Origin: Gemmatimonadota bacterium | GTDB lineage: Bacteria; Gemmatimonadota; Gemmatimonadetes; Longimicrobiales; RSA9 | Direction: 5' to 3' | DNA length: 45,960 bases | Assembly (NCBI GenBank): GCA_039715185.1 | Contig: JBDLIA010000018.1 | Coordinates: forward strand, 1-45,960 | Part shown: piece after piece, positions 9,097-20,473 of the stretch | Position numbering within the stretch: the stretch's first letter is position 1 | Layout of the letters: every line of letters begins with the position of its first letter | Position numbers and translations under genes: made by a program | Notes under the pieces: generated by a model | Databases searched by the model: none | Told to the model about the DNA's origin: nothing | Seen by the model: only the letters and a program-made list of their open reading frames with translations

Positions 9097-10829
9097 GGCG
9101 CCCGCCCTTCTCCGGAGCGCGCAGCGCCCGACGATCCCTGGGCCGGCCCTGTCGCCCCAGCGCCGGCGCCGTCCTCATCCGCCGGAGCCGGCGCGGGGCC
9201 AACCTCCGAGGTAAGGTATAGGCCCCTCAGCTTGCCCTCGGCCTGGACCTCGCGCGCCTCGCCGTCGCGCACCAGCATGACGATGCGCCTGGCGATCAGG
9301 TAGTTGATCGTGAGGTCGCCGGCGGCGGCTCCGGCCACGTGCGACAGCGCGCTCGCCGGTACCCCGTGGCCCACCGCCGTGAGGCGCTCCAGCACCTGCT
9401 CCACGGAGTCCGCGGGGGCGGTTGAATCCGGCGCGAACTCGGCCACCACCGTGTCGCCTCGCACCCACTCGTCGGCGTACTCAGCGGGCAGCGCCGAGGC
9501 GGCGAGCGAGTCCGCCAGCCGGACGCCGTGGGCCACGCCTACCGCGGTGAGCGTCTGGACGCGCTCGTCCGGGGTCAGCACGTGCAGCGAATCCGCCCGC
9601 ACCTCGAGCCCCTCCGCGCGCGCGAACACCTGCTCCACATCCTCCGCCCCCGCCTCCTCCCCGCCCGCTGCCTCCGCGGCCTGCCCGAGCAACGGCTGGC
9701 CCGCGACCGCGGCCGGCTCTCGGCGCGCGCGCGCCCCGTCTCCGGGTACGAGACCGGGCTCGGCGCCGCGTCGTACCGGCGCCGCGTCGTCGGCTCGGCC
9801 CGACGGCGGAGTCGGGCGCGCGGCCGCGCCATCGCGTCCGGGCGCGGGCCCCGGCGCCGCCTCCCCCGAGACCGAGTCGGCCGCCTGCTCCTGCGGGGGG
9901 GGAGCGGCGCTGACGCGCGGCACGCGACTGCGCGCCTCCAGGCTCTGCAGGAGATCGCCCTCGAAGAACAGCGTCACCTCGGGTGCTTCGAGGTACAACT
10001 CGTCGCCCTCGAGGACGGCGTGGCCGAAGGCCGAGACTTCGCGGATGGAGCCCTCGATGGTCAGCGCGTCGATGCGGTCGCCTGCCAGGTCGTAGCGGGC
10101 GCCGTCGATCCGGGCTTCGCCGTCGATGATCAGCTGCCCGGTGGCGTCGTCGAACTCCAGCGCCTGCCCGGAGCCGCTCAGGTCTTCGCCGCGGCTGAAC
10201 TCCGCGTTGCCGAGCGCGCGGAAGATGTTCGAGCCCACCAGGACTATCGAATCCGAGTCCACCTCGATCGGCTCGCCGCGCTGCGCCGGTGTGCCGAGCG
10301 CTCCATCGGGGCCGCCGTCGGACGTCTCGCCGTACAGGGTCGCGTGCGGACGGCCCAGGATGTGGGTCTCGATCGGCGTCCCCACCACGTCTCGCCGCCG
10401 CATCTGCGTGCCGCGGATCTCCGACCCCGAGGCCAGGTCCGTGAGCACCACCGATCCGCGCGCGAGCATGAAGCCGTCCGCCGTACGCCGCTGGAGCCAG
10501 TCGGTGCGCAACTCCTGAACGGAGTCGCGGTACAGCACGTTGCCCTCCAGCCGGACCTCCCGGCGGGTTTCCAGGACCGTGGCCCGCCGGGACCGGATGA
10601 GCACGCCGCCCCCGCAGCGGAACACCACCGGCCCCCCGAACTGCTGGATGACGCCCAGCCCCGCGCTGGTGAACTGGTTCAGCGTGCCGCCGCGCACCAG
10701 CGTACAGCGTCGCGTACGGCCCTGCGCGGCGGCGTCGGAGGGCCCGCCCGTGGCCAGGCCGGCGATGGCGATCGCGGCGATCAAGCGACGAAGGGTCGTC
10801 GCGCCGAAGGCGGGGGCGCGCGTACGCAT
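9093..10829 (-). CDS. lptA: OstA/LptA-family periplasmic LPS transport protein, unusually long
   Basis: The ATG at 10829 gives 578 residues with a signal peptide (about 1-36, ending DAAAQ). An OstA-type repetitive beta region (about 45-300) contains strands such as [10 protein letters not shown] and [11 protein letters not shown] Pro/Ala/Gly/Glu-rich linker (about 301-395) follows, then a second OstA-like stretch (about 400-545) and a polar tail. LptA usually has about 185 residues and forms the periplasmic bridge for LPS. The gene fills the lptA slot between lptC and lptB, but no LptD-type C-terminal barrel is visible. The open frame continues upstream to 11390, overlapping lptC, and that part is rejected. 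The start sits in the lptC stop (TGATG). Confidence 0.8.
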   Translation of the reverse strand: MRTRAPAFGATTLRRLIAAIAIAGLATGGPSDAAAQGRTRRCTLVRGGTLNQFTSAGLGVIQQFGGPVVFRCGGGVLIRSRRATVLETRREVRLEGNVLYRDSVQELRTDWLQRRTADGFMLARGSVVLTDLASGSEIRGTQMRRRDVVGTPIETHILGRPHATLYGETSDGGPDGALGTPAQRGEPIEVDSDSIVLVGSNIFRALGNAEFSRGEDLSGSGQALEFDDATGQLIIDGEARIDGARYDLAGDRIDALTIEGSIREVSAFGHAVLEGDELYLEAPEVTLFFEGDLLQSLEARSRVPRVSAAPPPQEQAADSVSGEAAPGPAPGRDGAAARPTPPSGRADDAAPVRRGAEPGLVPGDGARARREPAAVAGQPLLGQAAEAAGGEEAGAEDVEQVFARAEGLEVRADSLHVLTPDERVQTLTAVGVAHGVRLADSLAASALPAEYADEWVRGDTVVAEFAPDSTAPADSVEQVLERLTAVGHGVPASALSHVAGAAAGDLTINYLIARRIVMLVRDGEAREVQAEGKLRGLYLTSEVGPAPAPADEDGAGAGATGPAQGSSGAARSGEGRAP

Positions 10830-11365
10830 CAGAAGTCGATCTGGATTCCCTCCGCGGAGGAGTCGTTGACGCGCACGTTCTGGAACTCCGCGTCCGCGCT
10901 GAAGCCGCTGCCCCGAGTGGTCCGGCCGGGCTCCACCATCACGAAGTCGACGTCCGACCAGACCCTGTCCGCGCCCGGGTCGTAGTGCAACTCCTCGGTG
11001 CGAATCGTGCGCGATCCCCCCTGCGTGACGACCAAGGCTCCACCGCGCGCGATCATGGCCTGCGTACGCGTGTCCAGGGTCCCCGTCTGGGACGTCACGT
11101 GCGCGCGCTCCCGACCGTCGGGCGAGTACACCTTCAGGTCCACTCCGAACAGGTGCACCGCCGTGGAATCGTCGAAGAAATGTGCGCTGTCGGAGTCGAT
11201 GACCGCTTCGCGCACGCCGTCGACGGTGACCTCGTGGTGGAGGGCGTACATGACCTGACTCGCCACCATGCCCGGGATGTCCCCGCCGGTGGGCTCCGGG
11301 CCCAAGCCGTCGCACGCCGCGCACGCGGCCAACAGCACCACCGCGGCGCGCACCGCCCCGGTCAC
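10829..11365 (-). CDS. lptC: LPS export ABC transporter periplasmic protein LptC (lipoprotein-like)
   Basis: This 178-residue protein has a hydrophobic N-terminus ending in a lipobox-like LLAAC (Cys15), with a second Cys at 18. It may therefore be lipid-anchored, whereas E. coli LptC has a membrane helix. The body is a single beta-jellyroll-like domain with the LptC pattern, including DSAHFFDDSTAVHLFGVDLK and VYSPDGRERAHVTSQTGTL. It would receive LPS from LptB2FG and pass it to LptA. The GTG start overlaps the kdsD stop (GTGA). Its position between kdsD and lptA supports the call strongly. Confidence 0.88.
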   Translation of the reverse strand: MTGAVRAAVVLLAACAACDGLGPEPTGGDIPGMVASQVMYALHHEVTVDGVREAVIDSDSAHFFDDSTAVHLFGVDLKVYSPDGRERAHVTSQTGTLDTRTQAMIARGGALVVTQGGSRTIRTEELHYDPGADRVWSDVDFVMVEPGRTTRGSGFSADAEFQNVRVNDSSAEGIQIDF

Positions 11366-12402
11366 GCGGCCCCGGCGCGTAGGAGGTCATGCAGGTGGAC
11401 CAGGCCGACGAGCCTCCTGGCGTCGTCGACGACCGGCATCGCCATGATCCCGCGGGTCTCCATCTCGTGCACCGCGGCCGCGCCCAGGTCGTCGGCCCGG
11501 CACACCCTTGGGGTGCGCGTCATGACCTCCGCCACGGGCGTGGCCAGGGGGTCCGCGGACCGATCCATGAGCCGCGTCAGGTCGCCCGCGGTGACGACCC
11601 CCGCCAGCAGGCCATCGGCGTCCAGCACCGCCACGGTGCCGCGCCGCCTCGCGAGGAGCACCACGCAGTCGGCCATGCTGCCGCCCGCCGGCATCGTGGG
11701 CAGCTCCTCCGTCTCCATCACGTCGCGCACGCGCGTGCGCAGCTTGCGCCCCAGCGCGCCGCCGGGGTGGATGCGGGCGAAGTCGTCGCGGCCGAAGCCC
11801 TTTTCGCTCAGCAGCGCGACGGCGAGCGCGTCGCCCAGCGCCAGCGTGACCGTGGTGGAGGTGGTCGGCGCGAGGTCCATCGGGCACGCCTCCTCCTCCA
11901 CCGCGCAGTCGAGAACGATCGCCGACGCGCGCGCCAGCGAGGAACGCGCCCCCCCGGTCAGCGCCACCACCGGCACGCCGAAGCGGACCAGGTGCGCGAT
12001 GAACTCCATGAGCTCGACGGATTCGCCGCTCTTGGACAGGATCAACGCCACGTCGTCGGGGCCCACGATGCCGAGGTCGCCGTGCAGGCTCTCCACCGGG
12101 TGGAGGAAGAACGCGGGCGTGCCGGTGGAGGTGAGCGTCGAGGCGATCTTGCGGCCGATCGCGCCGCTCTTGCCGATGCCGGAGACGATGACGCGGCCGC
12201 GCGCAGCGGCGATGCGCCGCACCGCGTCCTCGAAGGAGGCGCCGATCCGGCCACCCAGCGCCTCCAGCGCCCGCGCTTCCGCCTCGATCACCGCGCGACC
12301 CGAGTCCACCGCGGCCGAGCCCCGCACCCCCTCCGCGATGCGCGCCTTGCCCGTGGCCGCTACGGTCGCGTCACCCGGCACGGGACATCTCCCCGGCGTC
12401 AC
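11362..12402 (-). CDS. kdsD: D-arabinose 5-phosphate isomerase (KpsF/GutQ family)
   Basis: The enzyme interconverts ribulose 5-phosphate and arabinose 5-phosphate, the first committed step to Kdo. The 346-residue protein has an N-terminal SIS sugar-phosphate domain with VSGIGKSG (73-80, Lys78), HPVESLHGDLG near 101-111 and SKSGES near 123-128. IHPGG follows at 211-215, then two CBS domains to the C-terminus. The GTG at 12402 overlaps kdsC by 32 nt. An in-frame GTG at 12381 would cut the overlap to 11 nt and is equally possible. It is followed by lptC with a GTGA overlap. Confidence 0.93.
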   Translation of the reverse strand: MTPGRCPVPGDATVAATGKARIAEGVRGSAAVDSGRAVIEAEARALEALGGRIGASFEDAVRRIAAARGRVIVSGIGKSGAIGRKIASTLTSTGTPAFFLHPVESLHGDLGIVGPDDVALILSKSGESVELMEFIAHLVRFGVPVVALTGGARSSLARASAIVLDCAVEEEACPMDLAPTTSTTVTLALGDALAVALLSEKGFGRDDFARIHPGGALGRKLRTRVRDVMETEELPTMPAGGSMADCVVLLARRRGTVAVLDADGLLAGVVTAGDLTRLMDRSADPLATPVAEVMTRTPRVCRADDLGAAAVHEMETRGIMAMPVVDDARRLVGLVHLHDLLRAGAA

Positions 12403-13013
12403 CGGGAGTCCGCGAGCGCTCGTAGGCTTCGATCACCCGCTCGCGCTGGCCGCGCGCGTCCAGCAGCGCCTCGGCAAACTCCCTGACCGCGCCGCGCCCG
12501 CCGCCCAGGCGGGTGGTCCAGTGCGCTACGTCGCGCACTTCGGCAACGGCGTTGGCGACTGCCACCGCCAGGCCGGCGCGGCGCAATAGAGGCAGATCGG
12601 CGAGGTCGTCGCCCACCACCGCTGCGTCCTCCCAGTCGACGCCGTGCTCGGCCAGGATCCGCTCGGCGACCTCCAGCTTGAATCCCCCCGAGACCTGGTT
12701 GGCGCGTACGCCGAGTTCGCGCGCGCGCATGTCCGTCGCGGGCGACTCGCGCCCACTCAGCAGCTCCACGCCCAGCCCCGCGGCCACCAGCAACTTCACG
12801 CCCAGGCCGTCCTGGATGTCGAAGCGCTTGAGCTCCAGGGGCTTCGAGGCGGCGCCGTCCGGCCGCTCCGCCGCCCCGCCCCACGTATCACCCAGGTAGA
12901 TGCCGTTGTCGGTGAGCACGCCGTCCACGTCCAGGAGCACCAGGCGCACCCGCGCCGCGCGCTCGGCCGGAACGCCGTCCGACGGCGGGGAGACGTCGGG
13001 TGCGGCGGTCCGC

Positions 13014-13021
<8 letters not shown>
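12371..13021 (-). CDS. kdsC: 3-deoxy-D-manno-octulosonate 8-phosphate phosphatase (HAD family)
   Basis: KdsC removes the phosphate from Kdo-8-P to give free Kdo. The HAD nucleophile motif LLDVDGVLTD contains Asp31 and Asp33, and a GDDLADLPLL motif near residue 150 supplies the later metal-binding acids. The 216 residues exceed the usual 170-190 through a polar, poorly conserved N-terminal tail of about 24 residues. It starts with GTG and overlaps the end of kdsA by 8 nt. The next gene, kdsD, overlaps its end. Position in a complete Kdo gene set makes the call secure. Confidence 0.93.
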
Positions 13022-15601
<2,580 letters not shown>

Positions 15602-15659
15602 CTACGCCTCCGCGTCTGAGTCTCCCGTTCGGCGCCGCGCCCCGGCGCCTCCTCCGTCA

Positions 15660-16430
15660 TTATCCCGCGACCCGCTCTCCACCGCGCAATCTCCCGCGCG
15701 CCCAACGCACGTCTGCTTCGGTGTCTATGCCGCGCGCCGCATCAACGACCAGACCGACCCCGATGGCCATGCCCGCCGCCAGCGGCCGCAACTGCTCCAG
15801 CCGCTCGATCGCCTCCAGGGGCGCGGGTGGAAGCTCCACCCAGCGCTGCAGCGCCTCCGGTTGATAGGCGTACACCCCGACGTGGCGGAGGTACCCCTCG
15901 CCGCTCAGTTCGTCGGGCGTTGGAGCCCTGTCTCTGGGATGGGGAATCGGGGCGCGCGAGAAGTACAGCGCGCGGCCGTTGTCGTCCCGGACGACCTTCA
16001 CGACCGCTGGATCGCGCCAAGCGTCCACGGTCCGGACCGGCGTCCCGACCGTCCCCACATCCCAACCCGATCGCACGGCGCGGACCGCCTCCGAGACGGC
16101 ATCCTCACCCACGAACGGTTCATCCCCCTGGACGTTGACGACGCACTCGACCGACGCTGCTCGTTGTCGGACGGCCGCCGCGACTCGGTGGGTGCCGGAA
16201 GTTAGCGCGGGGTCGGTCAACTCCACGTCCGCGCCCACTCGCCGGCACTCCGCCGCAACTTCCTCGCTGTCCGCCGCTATCAGGACCCGGTCGACACCGG
16301 CGAGGGCGGAGACACGTTCCCAAACCCGGACGATCAACGAACGACCACCCAGGTCGATCAGCGGCTTGCGCGGCAAGCGCTCAGAGTCCAGCCGCGCCGG
16401 AATCACGACGAGCACCTTCAAGCAGGCCAT
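15660..16430 (-). CDS. kdsB: 3-deoxy-manno-octulosonate cytidylyltransferase
   Basis: KdsB activates Kdo to CMP-Kdo, the donor for lipid A glycosylation. Family motifs include VVIPARLDSERLPRKPL at the N-terminus, NVQGDEPFV in the middle, and YFSRAPIPH and RHVGVYAY further on. The ATG at 16430 gives 256 residues. A TTG at 16421 would give the canonical KdsB N-terminus (Leu/Met-Lys-Val-Leu-Val-Val-Ile-Pro). It stands 9 nt after a GGGGG ribosome-binding-like run, while the ATG has no spacing to it, so the TTG may be the true start. An open frame to 16556 is less likely. It is the first gene of the Kdo/Lpt group. Confidence 0.94.
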   Translation of the reverse strand: MACLKVLVVIPARLDSERLPRKPLIDLGGRSLIVRVWERVSALAGVDRVLIAADSEEVAAECRRVGADVELTDPALTSGTHRVAAAVRQRAASVECVVNVQGDEPFVGEDAVSEAVRAVRSGWDVGTVGTPVRTVDAWRDPAVVKVVRDDNGRALYFSRAPIPHPRDRAPTPDELSGEGYLRHVGVYAYQPEALQRWVELPPAPLEAIERLEQLRPLAAGMAIGVGLVVDAARGIDTEADVRWARGRLRGGERVAG

Positions 16431-16507
16431 CCCCCAACAGAATCCACGCTTCCGGGCGGGTACGGGGGGCCGGCGAGGGCGCGCCGCCATGCAAAATTCA
16501 CGCCTGA

Positions 16508-16536
16508 AAGGTATGGGTGGGCGCACGGCGTGACAA
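16508..16536 (-). promoter_or_regulatory. Possible promoter for the kdsB-pyrG-kds-lpt group
   Basis: Reading on the - strand, TTGTCA (16531-16536, 5 of 6 to the sigma-70 -35 consensus) is followed after 17 bp by TACCTT (16508-16513, only 3 of 6 to the -10 consensus). It lies about 80 bp upstream of the kdsB start in one of the larger gaps of the - strand run. A perfect 7-bp inverted repeat, TCACGCC (16498-16504) and GGCGTGA (16527-16533), spans the same place. The evidence is weak. Confidence 0.25.
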
Positions 16537-16575
16537 GAAAACCTCCGCGCGCGCAACGGGCCGCGCCGCGCGCCC

Positions 16576-18129
16576 TCAGAACGAGGCCCGCACCCCCACG
16601 TCGACCACGACGTCCTCCCCGAAGTCGTCGGGGTCGGTCACCACGCGAACCCAGCCCAGCGCGAAGTGCAGGCGGACGCCGACGTTCTGATCCAGGCGGT
16701 CGTCGCCCGCCGCGCTCCAGGCGCCGCCGAACATGTGGACCAGCTCGAGCTCGAGGGCCCCGAGCGGGGGCACGGCGAACGGCAGCGGGATGCCGTAACC
16801 GCTACGCACGAACACCACGCGATCCCCCTGCCGCTGGGCGTCGCCCAGGGTCGGGAGCGTGCCCGGCCCCCCCACGTGGCTCCAACGCCGGAAGGGCAGC
16901 CCGTCGGAACCGATCGGGCCCTGTAGGTGCCAGCCAAGCCGGAGTCGGTGGTCGTCCAGCGCGGGCGATTCCCACGCGCCGTCGACGGTGATGCGGGCGA
17001 AGGTATTCTCCCCTGCGAACAGCGCCAGCGCTTCGGGCAGGTCGCCGGGCGCCAGCGGGCAATCCCCGACCGGGCAGGCGAACGTACCCTGCTCGCCCGG
17101 GGAGCCCAACTCCACCTGGACGTCCACATCGAGGGCGCTGCTCCCATCCCGCCAGTCGGCGACCGCGCCCAGCGTAACGCTGTTGACCACCGCCTCGACG
17201 ATGGGCCTGTTGGGGCGCACGGAGTCGAGGTCGAACAGCGTCCACGGGTCGTCCGCCCGCAGCGCGCCCGCGTCCTCGCGCCGGGCCTCCACGAACGGGC
17301 GCAGCGTCCAGGGCCCCGGGGAACGCCGCAGCTCCAGCCGCGCGTAGAAGCGGTCGGCCTGATAGTAGTCCCGCATGTCGCGGCCGGCGATCAGGTAGCT
17401 CGCCGAGTTGAACAGGTCGGCCCTTACCCACGCGTCGCTCGTGTGGGTCGCCCGTTCCCCGCCCAGCCGGAGCGAAGTCCGGCCGCGCGTCAGCTCCAGG
17501 AAGCCGCCGCCGTCCCACGCGCCGCGCTCGGACCGGTACACGACTCGTCCGCGCAGCGTCGGCCGCACGCGGCCCAGCGGGGGCAGCAGCCAGCGCGCGC
17601 CGAGCGGCACGCTGAGCCCGTCCACGCGATCGTACGTGGGCCCGCCCAGCCCGTACAGGCCGTCCGGAACGAACTCCGCCTCGTGCGCGAGGCCCACGAT
17701 GACGAACAGCGACCCTTGCCGGTCCACCCGGTAGGGCGCGAGTGGGTGGTCCTCGATGTCGCCCTCGAACCGGGCCAGCTCGGACGGATAGAACCCGCCG
17801 CCGAGGTTCCAGACCTCGCCGCTCACCAGGCCGGTCGGACGCACGAAGACGTTGGCGTCCACCGCCATGATGTCGCCGGCGACCGTCCCCGCGATGGAGA
17901 GCCGGGCCCGCAGGACGAGCACCGGGCCCGGCAGCGTATCGCCCAGCGCCACCGTCGTGTCGGCCGTGATCAGCGTGTAGCCGCCCTCGGCCACGAAGCG
18001 GAGCACGCGCGCGTCCAGGTCCGGGTCACCCACGCCCCGAAAGCGCACCTGCTGCGCGTGGCCCGCCGAGGCGAACGCGAGCCCCACGAGCGCCAGCGCG
18101 ACAGCGCGTCCCGCCGGCGCCCGCCTCAC
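16576..18129 (-). CDS. Putative outer-membrane beta-barrel protein with polymer-like N-terminal repeats
   Basis: I do not recognise a named family. The GTG at 18129 overlaps the trpG/pabA stop (GTGA) and gives 517 residues with a clear signal peptide (about 1-25, ending AGHA before QQ). Residues about 65-120 hold short beta repeats of the kind [18 protein letters not shown], resembling polymer-forming bactofilin-like strands. The rest alternates polar and hydrophobic residues as in a transmembrane beta-barrel and ends in VRASF with a terminal Phe, the usual C-terminal signal for outer-membrane insertion. The loop holding CPVGDC may form a disulfide. It is probably a surface protein, and a role in envelope assembly is only suggested by the nearby LPS genes. 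Confidence 0.6.
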   Translation of the reverse strand: MRRAPAGRAVALALVGLAFASAGHAQQVRFRGVGDPDLDARVLRFVAEGGYTLITADTTVALGDTLPGPVLVLRARLSIAGTVAGDIMAVDANVFVRPTGLVSGEVWNLGGGFYPSELARFEGDIEDHPLAPYRVDRQGSLFVIVGLAHEAEFVPDGLYGLGGPTYDRVDGLSVPLGARWLLPPLGRVRPTLRGRVVYRSERGAWDGGGFLELTRGRTSLRLGGERATHTSDAWVRADLFNSASYLIAGRDMRDYYQADRFYARLELRRSPGPWTLRPFVEARREDAGALRADDPWTLFDLDSVRPNRPIVEAVVNSVTLGAVADWRDGSSALDVDVQVELGSPGEQGTFACPVGDCPLAPGDLPEALALFAGENTFARITVDGAWESPALDDHRLRLGWHLQGPIGSDGLPFRRWSHVGGPGTLPTLGDAQRQGDRVVFVRSGYGIPLPFAVPPLGALELELVHMFGGAWSAAGDDRLDQNVGVRLHFALGWVRVVTDPDDFGEDVVVDVGVRASF

Positions 18130-18710
18130 GTCGCCCCCAGGCGAAGGAAGTTGCCCAGCAGCGCCTTGCCGTGGGTGCTCGCGATGGACTCGGGGTGGAA
18201 CTGGACGCCCCACACCGGGTGGGCGGAGTGGCGCACGCCCTGGATCTCGTGCTCCCAGTCGTCCTCTCCGGTCCACGCGATCACCTCGAGCGCCTCGGGC
18301 AGCGTGTCACGCTCGACGATGAGCGAGTGGTAGCGGGTGGCCTCCATGGGCGACGGCAGGCCCTCGAACACGTCCACGCCGGTGTGGGCCACCGGCGACA
18401 CCTTGCCGTGCATCGGCCGATCGGCTCGCACCACGCGGCCCCCGTAAGCCTGCGCGATCGCCTGGTGTCCCAGGCACACGCCCAGCAGAGGGATGCTCGA
18501 CCCGAAGCGTTCCACGCAGGCCACGCTGACTCCCGCCTGCGCGGGTGTGCACGGCCCCGGCGATATCACTATGCGCTCCGGCGCCAGGGCCTCGATGTCG
18601 TCGACCGACACCTCGTCGTTGCGGCGCACCAGGGCCTCGGCGCCGAGTTCTCCCAGATACTGATACAGGTTCCAGGTGAAGGAATCGTAGTTGTCTATCA
18701 GCAGAAGCAC
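18126..18710 (-). CDS. trpG/pabA: Anthranilate/aminodeoxychorismate synthase glutaminase subunit
   Basis: This 194-residue class I glutamine amidotransferase has the catalytic Cys79 in LLGVCLGHQ and His172/Glu174 in QFHPES, plus the family hallmarks [10 protein letters not shown] (6-15) and ISPGPCTP (49-56). It releases ammonia from glutamine for the chorismate-using partner subunit in tryptophan or folate synthesis. No trpE or pabB partner lies in this window, so the pathway cannot be decided. A dual-use subunit is possible. It precedes the outer-membrane protein gene with a GTGA overlap, a partnership with no obvious functional logic. Confidence 0.93.
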   Translation of the reverse strand: MLLLIDNYDSFTWNLYQYLGELGAEALVRRNDEVSVDDIEALAPERIVISPGPCTPAQAGVSVACVERFGSSIPLLGVCLGHQAIAQAYGGRVVRADRPMHGKVSPVAHTGVDVFEGLPSPMEATRYHSLIVERDTLPEALEVIAWTGEDDWEHEIQGVRHSAHPVWGVQFHPESIASTHGKALLGNFLRLGAT

Positions 18711-18839
18711 GCCGGTCTCCGCGGTTCGGCGGCCTCCCGGGCGCGCGCGGTCGGAATGTCGGGTCGCCGTGCCCCCGGGGCATCGACCGGCGCAAGCTAA
18801 AGCCCACGCCAGTCGGCTACAACCGGGCGCGATGCGGCG
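18711..18839. other. Intergenic gap upstream of trpG/pabA
   Basis: This 129-bp gap between xerD and trpG/pabA on the - strand holds no ORF, RNA gene or repeat I can recognise. A promoter for trpG/pabA is plausible here, but no hexamer pair is convincing. Confidence 0.3.
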
Positions 18840-19742
18840 CTAAGCCCGGGGGTGGTAGCGCCGGTGCACGTCGCGCAGCTGCTCGCGATCCACATGGGTG
18901 TAGATCTGGGTCGTCGCGATGTCGGCGTGGCCGAGCAGCTCCTGGACCGACGCGAGATCGGCCCCACCCTCCAGCAGATGCGTCGCGAAGGAGTGCCGAA
19001 GCGTGTGCGGGCTGACGCGCTTCCGTATGCCCGCGCGCTCGGTTCGCCGGCGCAGGATCTTCCAAACGCCCATGCGGCTGAGCGGCTTGCCGCGCGCGTT
19101 CAGGAACAGCACCCCTCGCCCCACCCCGCTCTCGAGCACGGGCCTCCCCTCGCGCAGGTACACGCGCACCGCACGCGCCGCCGACCGCCCCACGGGCACG
19201 AGTCGTTCCTTGGCGCCCTTGCCGAAGACCCGCGCGAAACCCGCCTCCAGATCCAGGTCGCGCACGCGTAGCGCGACGATCTCGCTCACCCGAGCTCCGG
19301 AAGCATAGGCGAATTCGAGCAGCGCGGTGTCGCGCCAGTACAGCCGCTCGGCGATGTCGCCCGCCTCCAGCAGAGTGGCGACCTCCTGGCGGGACAGCAC
19401 CTCGGGCAGCCGCCGGCCGAGTCGGGGCGACTCCAGCACCTCGGTCGGGTCGGTCGCTACCAGGTCTTCGGCGGCCAGGAAGGCGTAGTACGTGCGCACG
19501 CTGGAAAGGGCGCGGCGAATGGTGCTGGCGGCCAGCCCACGGTCCTTGAGGTGATAGGCGAACTCTCGCAGATCCTGAGGCTGCGCTGCTCCGGGGCCGG
19601 AGACGCCCCGGGTCAGGAGAAAGTCCGCCACTCGCCGGATCTCCCGCCGGTAGGCCAGCACGGTCTGCTCCGAGAGTCCGCGCTCGAGGCGCAGAAAGTC
19701 GACGAAGTCGATAATCTTGAACGCCTCCCTGTCGCCCGTCAC
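18840..19742 (-). CDS. xerD: Tyrosine recombinase XerD/XerC
   Basis: This site-specific recombinase resolves chromosome dimers at dif. The GTG at 19742 overlaps the dedA stop (GTGA) and gives 300 residues, the normal length. An N-terminal SAM-like core-binding domain (about 8-95) precedes the catalytic domain with Arg151, Lys175, His246, Arg249, His272 and nucleophile Tyr281. The segment PHTLRHSFATHLLEGGADL is typical of the Xer group, and ELLGHADIATTQIYTHV favours XerD. No phage or integron genes are nearby, so it looks like the housekeeping enzyme. Confidence 0.92.
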   Translation of the reverse strand: MTGDREAFKIIDFVDFLRLERGLSEQTVLAYRREIRRVADFLLTRGVSGPGAAQPQDLREFAYHLKDRGLAASTIRRALSSVRTYYAFLAAEDLVATDPTEVLESPRLGRRLPEVLSRQEVATLLEAGDIAERLYWRDTALLEFAYASGARVSEIVALRVRDLDLEAGFARVFGKGAKERLVPVGRSAARAVRVYLREGRPVLESGVGRGVLFLNARGKPLSRMGVWKILRRRTERAGIRKRVSPHTLRHSFATHLLEGGADLASVQELLGHADIATTQIYTHVDREQLRDVHRRYHPRA

Positions 19743-20350
19743 CGCGCCCGCCGAGTCCGCACCCACCAGACCACCAGCAGCACAAGGATGACGGCCCCGG
19801 CCCATCCCAACGGGCCCCCGGCGCGCTCCATGAAGGCCTTCAGCTCCTCCCAGTTGCGGCCCGACACCGCGCCCACCCAGACCAGCGCTCCGTACCAGAT
19901 GAAAGACGCCGTCGCCAGCGGCACGGCCACGGCCACCGGCCGCATGCGACTCACCCCCGCGAACACCGGCACCAGCGCCCGCACGCCGGGGAAGAAACGA
20001 CTGAGAAACAGCGCGGACGCGCCCCAGCGGGCGTAGAAACGGGCGATGCGTTCGAGCTGGCCCGGGTGGAGGAGCCAGCGCCCGGGGCCGGAAGCGAACG
20101 CCGCTTCGCCGTATCGGCGCGCAACGAAATACACAGCCACCGCGCCTATCACGTTGGCCGCCCAGGTCGACGCCAGCACCAGCCACGGATCCGCCTGACC
20201 CAATCCTGCCAGGAAGGCGCCGAACAGTACCACGGTGTCCGCCGGAATGGGCGGAAAGACGTTCTCGACGGCGGCCCCAACGCCGAGTACGACGTAGGTG
20301 AGCCAGGGTGGGAGCTCGGTTAGCCGCGGGAGCAGGGCGTCCAGGTTCAT
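19739..20350 (-). CDS. DedA-family membrane protein (VTT domain)
   Basis: This 203-residue polytopic protein has the DedA signature FLSRFFPGVRALVPVFAGVSRM near residues 110-131 and several hydrophobic segments. It includes the conserved N-terminal PPIPADTVVLFGAFLA helix pair. DedA/VTT proteins are membrane-potential-dependent lipid transporters. Members have been shown to recycle undecaprenyl phosphate or phosphatidylethanolamine across the inner membrane. The exact lipid is not predictable from sequence. It lies downstream of fabF, separated by a palindromic element, and overlaps xerD. Confidence 0.88.
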   Translation of the reverse strand: MNLDALLPRLTELPPWLTYVVLGVGAAVENVFPPIPADTVVLFGAFLAGLGQADPWLVLASTWAANVIGAVAVYFVARRYGEAAFASGPGRWLLHPGQLERIARFYARWGASALFLSRFFPGVRALVPVFAGVSRMRPVAVAVPLATASFIWYGALVWVGAVSGRNWEELKAFMERAGGPLGWAGAVILVLLVVWWVRTRRAR

Positions 20351-20393
20351 CGTACCTCGCCCAGGGGTGTGCGCCGGCTAGGCGGCGCAGAGT

Positions 20394-20458
20394 CTAGTGT
20401 ACCGTTGCAGAAGTCCCGTAGGCATTCGGCACACGGAACTTCCGCGCCGGCACACTAG
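20394..20458. repeat. Palindromic element, copy A (65 bp)
   Basis: The element runs from CTAG to CTAG. The outer arms CTAGTGTACCG and CGGCACACTAG pair over 11 bp with one mismatch. Inner arms GCAGAAGTCCC and GGAACTTCCGC pair imperfectly around a loop of about 17 nt. It is nearly identical to copy C, with two substitutions and one indel. It lies between fabF (16 bp before its stop codon on the + coordinate) and dedA, in a gap of 123 bp that is otherwise empty. Confidence 0.9.
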
Positions 20459-20473
20459 CGCGGGCCGCCGCGC

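Noticed and set aside
18840-19742. Tyrosine recombinase as a sign of an integrated phage or island
   Set aside because: Its length and motifs match housekeeping XerD, no att-like repeats or phage genes are nearby, and it is embedded in the operon by a GTGA overlap.
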